Part shown: positions 57,240 to 64,000 of the stretch, piece by piece
Position numbering within the stretch: position 1 is the first letter of the stretch
Layout of the letters: every line of letters starts with the position of its first letter
DNA from: Liolophura sinensis
Taxonomy: Eukaryota > Mollusca > Polyplacophora > Chitonida > Chitonidae
DNA: 64,000 nucleotides
Direction: 5' to 3'
Assembly: GCF_032854445.1 (NCBI RefSeq)
Contig: NC_088305.1
Coordinates: 25,127,628 to 25,191,627 of the forward strand
Made by a program: the position numbers and the translations under genes
The notes under the pieces: generated by a model
The model's input: only the letters and a program-made list of their open reading frames with translations
The model's database searches: none
Told to the model about the DNA's origin: nothing

Positions 57240-60200
57240 CGTATCCTGTACGATATCGTGCGATATCCTACGTAAATTTATCGTTGCCCAATTGGATGAT
57301 ATTACGTCACGTGGGGTTCAGCATTTCGTGATGTTGCACGCTGTGACGTCATTAAATAAACAAATGCAGGGCATCACATTTAATTTTGATCGCGTCATAG
57401 GTAGTTTCCCCTTTGTATTATATTACGTCACATCTGCCCTCTGCTTTGAGAATCGCTATTTTGACTACTGCTACTGCCCTACTCTAACCCATTCACGTAT
57501 GGAAACGCAAAAAAGATCTTGAGTGATGAGTATCCGGTATAATAAAACAATTACTGCCGGAGAGGATTCTATCTGTGTAAATGCTTAAACAGTAGCAAAT
57601 TATACGCCCCCTATTGCACCATGGCTTAAGAAAAAGTAGGTAAATATGCATTGATGTTAGTTTCAATATATTAGACGTCACTGTTCTAAACTTTCTAAAA
57701 TGCTGTTGTAATCACATTTAACAAAAAGCATGCACAGAAACTAGACGTTATTAATGGAATGTAGACGATTTTGGGATAACTCGAATGGTTTAGTTTCCAG
57801 CTATGAGTCCTCTCTTTAGTATTATTTGGAGTATGGTATACCGATCCCATTCCCCAAATTTGCGGCGCTGGCTCACTGGAACGTCATATACCACTGACAC
57901 GTAACTTTACTCAGTGTACTCAGTCACGATGACACGGGGCAATAATATTTATTTATTCATTTCATCGGTGTTCTGTAAACATTTTATCGACGACTTAAGG
58001 TTTATTTGTCGACGAAACTGAAATTCACTTAGTAATTCACCGCCTTTCGCCAGACACCGTCAGATAGATGGCAAATCTCCTGACTCAAAGCCGCGGCCCA
58101 GCCAGCACGAGCCAGATTCGAACCTCTATCTCACTAATCATCGCCTTAGCGAAAATGTAACAGAAGGTCCTCAAAGGAGAAATAACACGTAGTATAAGAT
58201 GACAGAATAATGTGTACAAGTACGGTAGCTGCTTTAAAAGTAAACTGTAATTACAATTTTTCTTTTTTATCTGATCGTGGCTTAACGCAATAAACAATAA
58301 CGGAAGATCTTTTTTTTCACTTATACGATGGCGGTCAGTGCAACAAATCAAATCCTCACAAGCAGTGAGATCAGGGGTGGAGGGTATCTCAAAAATACGT
58401 GTCGTCACAGGAAATGACGTTGTATTGAAGGCGACGTGAGAAAATTCATTTAGAACGATTGGCAAAATTATGATGGCATCGCTTTATGATCAATAATCAG
58501 AAAGCTGAAGGTATTTTGTGAGTGGACCTACCCCTAGGTTAAATATACACTACAAAGGTACAATACTTTGAATTTCTGTATTTGTAGAAATACTGAAGAA
58601 TTGTTTCGAAAAAAGATCTGAAACAGGATGCAGGACACCCCTAAACATTTAACTGAGTATTGGGTGGTCTGGCCAAGCTGTGTACAAACTTTTCTTCTAA
58701 CAGACAGACAGGCAGACAGACAGAGTAAGAAATGCTGGCAAAAATGTACATAACTTAATAGGCGGAGGTAGTATCATTGTGCAACATAAACGACGTCCGT
58801 AAGAAACTTTATGCATTCTAGTTCCAGCTGGGGAGTTTCGAATTCGAACTAAAGGATATAAAAAGGCCTATCACACCAGTTGCCTAACCATTTTGACGAG
58901 TCGCATGAGAGAGGAGGGCTTTTCGTACCTTTAGGGACAGAAGACTTCGTTCTCAACACTCCTCATGGGACTGCGTCTGCGTGTACAAGATCCAGAGCTC
59001 AGTTTCACAATGCAGTGTACGACATCTTTTTTATCGTACATTTGTCTATTTATGCATTAGGTATTTTGTACGTCAGTATTACCGTACCATTGTCCTATTT
59101 GTGCGATTTATCTTACATGTGGGACATCTTTGTTAAACTAGGTCCAGATCTGCATGTGATGTGTATGTACATTGATGTGACTTTCATGCCTAACAAATGG
59201 AATTTATTCCGCCATATATACCTGGCTCTGATCTGGGAAGGCATAAATAATGCCCGGGGACTTGACGTCAACCTGATGAATATTTCTATACAGATATCTT
59301 CAGTGAAGCAGAAGCCTGATATACGTACTATATAAAATCTTCATTTACACGAGCCCCACTTCCTGGTGGGTAATGGACCATGAGTTCAAAAGTTTGAAAA
59401 GCTACTCATCAAAGACTATCGCACGCCTCTATGTAATATTAGAGGTAGGTCACTAGTTCCTTAAGCTCGACCTACAGAGATATATATACTTTTACAGGGC
59501 AGAAGATCTACAGGTCAGCAATAGCATCAAAACTTCTGCCTCCTAAAAGCATTGCTAAGTGTGGAAGATCGATATAATCTGAGTGGCATTCTTTAATTGC
59601 CAAAATATGATAAAACCTTGTCATTTCCACTTTCCACTGCCGCTAGGGGTTATGAGACCCAAGGACACATGCATGGTGTGATCTCTCGCTGGCGTATAGT
59701 CACGAATGTCGCTTCACTTTCAAAACCTCATGACGACATTTCCTCATTTGATCATATTCGTCTGATTCAACATCACACAAGAATTTTACTGAGACTTCCC
59801 ATGACTTTTATTTTTGAGCATTCTTTTCATATAGGGGTAAAGCAGAGTTACTTATATTTAAATTTACATTATATTTAACCGTGATGTTAACCCCATACTT
59901 TCTAGAAGCCAGGGTCCTTGATCTTTGCGCCATGTTGGCTTGCTACCCACTTTAGCCACAGGGGCTGCAGGTTTAAGACAGATGATGTTTTCGGTGAAGA
60001 GCGGTGGTTTAACGCTTCCTTCCACTCTTAAACCTCACCACCATCGTTTAACTGACAAATCCATTTGAACGGCGCTGAGTACGGTGCTGCACGTTATTAA
60101 AACAAATCTCTAGCTTCCCACATAGCATCGGTTTACAACAGCTAAATCATCACCCCCCTCGCCGCCCCCCCCCCCCCCCCACACTCCAACAAAGATAAAT

Positions 60201-60697
60201 CACCATGACGGTATAGAAACTAGAGAAATTTCCTCAATAGGTACACTTTTTAGCTTCTGGGGCTCTGACACATTCTATGCATTTGCATAGATCAATCGAC
60301 AACAACAAAAAAACATGACAAAGAAGAGAAATTACTTTCTTCTGCTGTTATACAGGCGATATTGCCACAAAAGATTTCGCATTTAGCTCATGGAAAAACC
60401 TGTTAGCTGATATATTTACGTAGCATGCAAAAGAGAATGATTGACGTGGTTTAAGATTCCTCTTCCGTGTTGAAGTCGCTGCTACAAGAGACGAGAACAC
60501 CCCCCCGTTTCAATCAGCTTTGACCTTGTTCGCTGTTTAAATTTAGGGGTGTACACGCTACACGGAACAGCTTGGGACTTAAATTCATCTCTGTTATGCA
60601 TCGTTCCTAGTAGAAGGAGTGGGCGATAGCTTAGGCAACTTACCGAAATTTTGTGCGTTTAAATTTACGAATACAGATTTTGTCGTCTATCGTAGAA
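57240..60697. other. Intergenic, no supported gene
   Basis: There is a tRNA-like SINE head near 58080-58150 (CAGATTCGAACCTCTATCTC), a C run at 60166-60180 and a CAGACAGACAGG stretch near 58705. The longest open frame (58880-59335) has no domain and I do not call it a gene. Confidence 0.4.
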
Positions 60698-60780
60698 ATG
60701 AGATTAACAATTTTACCTACGCTAACTGCTGTGCTGTTCGTCAGTTGCAATCTTGGCGATGTTCTAGCTTTGAGTGGGCC
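60698..60780 (+). CDS. Signal-peptide first exon of a second gene, continuing right
   Basis: ATG at 60698 in a good context (GTAGAAATGAG). It encodes a hydrophobic leader (MRLTILPTLTAVLFVSC, ending LALSGP) and stops at CC|GTAAGTAT, a strong donor, in phase 2. Length (83 bp) and phase equal exon 1 of the receptor gene at 33651-33733. No second exon was found before 64000, compatible with a first intron as long as the 4.2 kb of the other gene. Inference: first exon of a divergent paralogue; the function is not shown here. Confidence 0.5.
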
Positions 60781-63054
60781 GTAAGTATATAGTTTATGAT
60801 TGTCTAATTTTCCGTTATATTTTTTCTACGCTGAAATAACTCCAAATTATCCCAAATTCTTTTGATCGAGTTAAAATCAACTCAACTGATCGTTCGCAGT
60901 TGGTGCCAGTCACTGATGCCCATACGACTTTGGTTTAAACCGGCATACGCCAACTGGGTTACAACTCCAGTTGATTCGCGTCGATATTTCGCATATACGA
61001 GCGCTTACGACCCGACGCAACGATCGGATTGAGTGTGGCCTTAAGCTCCCGTGAATGCCGAGGGGAGGGAAATTGTAAGGTACATATTTCTGCACGTATT
61101 CTTTATTTTTCCCATAAACCACCATCAGTTTTGTTTATCTTCTTTTTTACTCGCTAAAATTAGCGTTTATTACAAGTAGCTTTGATCGAGTTAAAATTTT
61201 ACTGAAATATAGTGTTCAGGTTTTCAGTAAGCGATAGGTATATATGCATGGGTACTTTATAGAGGCGACGGGCACTGTGCCGCCGCCATTTTGATAAAGT
61301 ATCCATGACTGTCAGAAAACTAAGCTTCAGTCAGCACGAGAACTTAAGAAACAACCAAACTTGACCCAACTCGACTGTCGACAGTGGAGTTCAGTTGAGT
61401 TAGGTTGGATCCAGTGTGCGCGGCGCTTTTACTTTCTTTGATATAGACTCAAAACTTGTATAAGTCTGTATTTGTCACATGTGAGAAAGTTCGTCAGTAA
61501 CTTAACGAAGAGCTGTAGTTTACTCTGGCAACTCTGGTTTTTTTCGACTCATGAAAGTGACCTATATCGTGTATGAGGTAACAATTCTTCAGTATCGAAG
61601 TAAGCATCACTTGATAGACCACTTAAAACATAGGCATAAATATAATTTTCATTCATTTTTTGTATATTTTTGAAGAGAGTTAAAAGCGTTCAACCGTTTG
61701 AATTCTAAGGTGAACCTCATGGACCATACTATCAGAGTTTAGGAATTCTTACGTCAGAGGAAGATTTTCCAACTCTACTCCCGACACTGAATGTCGGAAT
61801 AAGTCTTTCTGCCCAAGAGTAAAGCATTACTGAAATAATGTTCTCGAGACTCCTTCCTTCTGGTCCACATCAGGAAAAAAAGTGTGATGTGACGTCAGAG
61901 TTTCTAGATACCGTCGGTGTGGCTCATAAAGCCCACCATAGTATTCAAATATCTGAATGCCTTTCAACACCCTTCAAAAAAATTCTAAAGAAAGTAACGA
62001 AAGTATTGTTACGCATAGTTTTCAGTTGTCTGTATGATGAACCTTACTTCATAGTTTAGCTTTCTTTTACTTTAAACGAACAGACTATTGCGTGTGAAAA
62101 AATATACCACAAAAAGAAATGAAACTCTTTGCCAGTTACATGGCAAATAACCTGTGGGGTCTAACCCTTGAGGCTGGCTATAAATGCAAAGTTAGAGACT
62201 CGATTACTATTTTTCAAACGTTAAGGCCTTTCAAACAAGCAGGTAGACACCACAATTATCCCTGCTGAAGAACTGAGGTCTACACATATCAATTGTAAAC
62301 TAGGCTTTTCAGTCTCATCGCAGACTGCATGCCTCACAGATTCTCTAGGTCGTTATACATTCCGTGTGAATATGTATGTTTAAACATCGCATGTACAGGG
62401 CCATACGCTGTGGAAACGTGCCAAAAACGCAGACCACTATGGACAAAAGACCCTTTCAGCAGGACAAGTCCTAGGAAATCAAAGTCCGAGACTGTGAGAA
62501 CAGACACCTGTAGATCGCAGAGATAATCTCTGTATAGGTATATGTAACTAACACGCAAGCTCACATGATTTGACCAGACACACCAGGGTAATTTGTCCAC
62601 TTCCCCATATAATACAGCAATAACATCGTGTCAGTCTTAAGTCTAGGCGATCTACAAAGAGTCATCCATGGTCTTACTTCCCCGTCTTTTTGTATAATTT
62701 CAATTTTAACATTTTTTCTCTCCAGCAGACCAGGAATAATACGTACCTCCACTAACTTGTATAACAGTGAATAAAAACAGCTTTTAAGTTGTGAAATATC
62801 TGTAGCTAAAACGCACATTAAATAGTGAAGGCAACATGCACCCTGTGTATCAGAGTATCTCTCCCTCTCCATCACCCTTCTCCCTTCCCCACCCATCTCC
62901 CTTCCCCACCCCTCACGCATGTCCCTTCACCACCCCCCTCCCTTCCCAAACCCTCTCCCTTCCCCTACCTCTCTCTCTTTATATATCTCTCTCATTACAC
63001 CCAACACATAATCCTCAAAAAAAAAAATTCAGAAAAAAACTACCATCGTTTAGG
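60781..63054. other. Probable first intron of the second gene
   Basis: No exon with convincing borders was found. A T/C-rich stretch lies at 62860-63000. Confidence 0.35.
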
Positions 63055-63190
63055 CCGTGATGTCACATCCGGTCTAGCTTGTTGCTGCCTCCGGGAGCTC
63101 AGCAGTGAGACGTTAGAGAAAGGAAACTGGATCGCTGGCTCAGTGTATAATATATTATGTGACTGGGTGGGGTGTCATGTCTGGTGTTTC
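63055..63190 (+). repeat. SINE family 2-related fragment
   Basis: GCTTGTTGCTGCCTCCGGGA, AGCAGTGAGACGTTAGAGAA, then GTGACTGGGTGGGGTGTCAT. Shared with 2095-2400 and with the array at 34075-34650. Confidence 0.6.
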
Positions 63191-63394
63191 AGATTTAATA
63201 CTGATTTAAAAAAAATTTCCCTCTTTCCGAGTTAATTATAGCTAATAAACTAACAGTACAAGAAACACTTGAATTGGGTTTTATGTTTGGAAGAGATGGG
63301 GCAACACACCGCTCTGGATGGTGCGCGACTTCTGGGACACATAACGTGTTATGTAGGTATATTACGTATCATGATATCGATCGATCATCTTCAT

Positions 63395-63545
63395 GTAAGT
63401 GGGGTCTGTCAGCCACGTGCGGTTGGTCGTGGGATTTCCCCCGAAGTCTACTCGGTTTCCTGCCACCATAACGCTGAACGTCGTCGTATAAATGAAATTT
63501 TCTTGAGTATGGCGTAAACCACCAATCAAATACATAAATAAAAAA
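63395..63545 (+). repeat. SINE family 1, 3' part
   Basis: GGTCGTGGGATTTCCCCCGA, GTATGGCGTAAACCACCAAT and an AAATAAAAAATA tail. Confidence 0.8.
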
Positions 63546-63784
63546 TAAAACATGTACGTGGTCTTATAACAAAAGCGCATGGTGTCGCTGCCATTCCCTC
63601 CAGCAGACGCCACATTCAACCCCCCCACCCCCCACCCCTCACCCCCACCCCCTCAAATAGCCTCTAGGAATCACGTCAAACTTTCCTTTATCTTGTTAAG
63701 TATGGTACATATAGATTTAGACGACGTCCAATGATAGCGTGACCTGGGCGACATGTTTTGGCTGAGACTGGCATACTTCCGCAT

Positions 63785-63950
63785 ACCAGTGTTATTTATT
63801 TTATTTATTTGACTGGTGTTTTACGCCGTACTCAAGAATATTTCACTTATACGACGTCGGCCAGCATTGTGGTGGCTGGAAAACGGGCAGAGCCGGGGGG
63901 AAACCCACGACCATGCACAGGTTGTCGACAGACCTTGCCACATCCGCATA
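63785..63950 (-). repeat. SINE family 1, partial
   Basis: A TTTATTTATT tail, GTTTTACGCCGTACTCAAGA, CCAGCATTGTGGTGGCTGGA; the head is missing. Confidence 0.88.
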
Positions 63951-64000
63951 ACAGTGACTGTTATCGGCTGTTACCATGGTAACCTTTTGTGGTGATTGAC

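Noticed and set aside
58880-59335. 151-codon open frame with hydrophobic segments
   Set aside because: No domain, no splice or codon signal, and no similarity I recognise; plausible by chance in AT-rich DNA.
62329-62526. Cysteine-containing frame after TTTTCAG, possible EMI exon of the second gene
   Set aside because: It lacks the CC-x-GW core, and no donor in the needed phase was found.
62825-63235. Pro/Ser-rich open frames
   Set aside because: They lie in a C/T-rich low-complexity tract.

Overview
The window is animal nuclear DNA: intron-rich, packed with tRNA-derived SINEs and minisatellites, and carrying one long multi-exon gene. The SINE families (a tRNA-like head, a body reading 'TTTTACGCCGTACTCAAGAATA', a TTTATTTA tail; and a second family with 'TTTAACGTCGTACTTAGCAA') resemble those of molluscs and other lophotrochozoans. 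I infer a lophotrochozoan, probably a bivalve-like mollusc; the species is not determinable from the sequence alone.

Region 1 (about 0.3-33.7 kb, minus strand): one receptor tyrosine kinase-type gene that I could follow through 19 phase-compatible coding exons, about 1,132 codons. In order it encodes a signal peptide, an EMI-like cysteine module, two EGF-like repeats, a long extracellular part built of FN3-like sheets, a final FN3 domain, one transmembrane helix and a cytoplasmic kinase-like domain that runs off the left edge. The kinase-like domain keeps the VAxK lysine, the APE box and DxWSYG, but HRD reads HRK, DFG reads GFG, the glycine loop is degenerate and the activation segment has no tyrosine. 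It is probably a pseudokinase receptor. Its juxtamembrane segment carries a YxxM motif.

Region 2 (introns of that gene): many minisatellites (36/18 bp, 81 bp higher-order, 38 bp, 26 bp, 45 bp), a decayed Tc1/mariner transposon, SINEs and a small TIR element. Two of the minisatellites are copies of the 3' end of the adjacent exon together with its splice donor.

Region 3 (33.8-44.3 kb): upstream intergenic DNA with an unrecognised decayed coding fragment and a structurally complete, coding-defective Ty3/Gypsy LTR retrotransposon with 167-bp LTRs and a perfect CGCAT target duplication.

Region 4 (45.2-56.0 kb): two 2-kb direct repeats bracket 6.6 kb. Inside lie a Mutator-like transposase gene convergent with a His-Cys-box (His-Me finger) nuclease, both framed by two copies of a 450-bp repeat, followed by remnants of Polinton/adintovirus-like virion genes.

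Region 5 (56-64 kb): mostly featureless DNA, then on the plus strand at 60.7 kb a signal-peptide exon of exactly the same length and phase as exon 1 of the receptor gene. This suggests a second, divergent gene of the same class that continues past the right edge.
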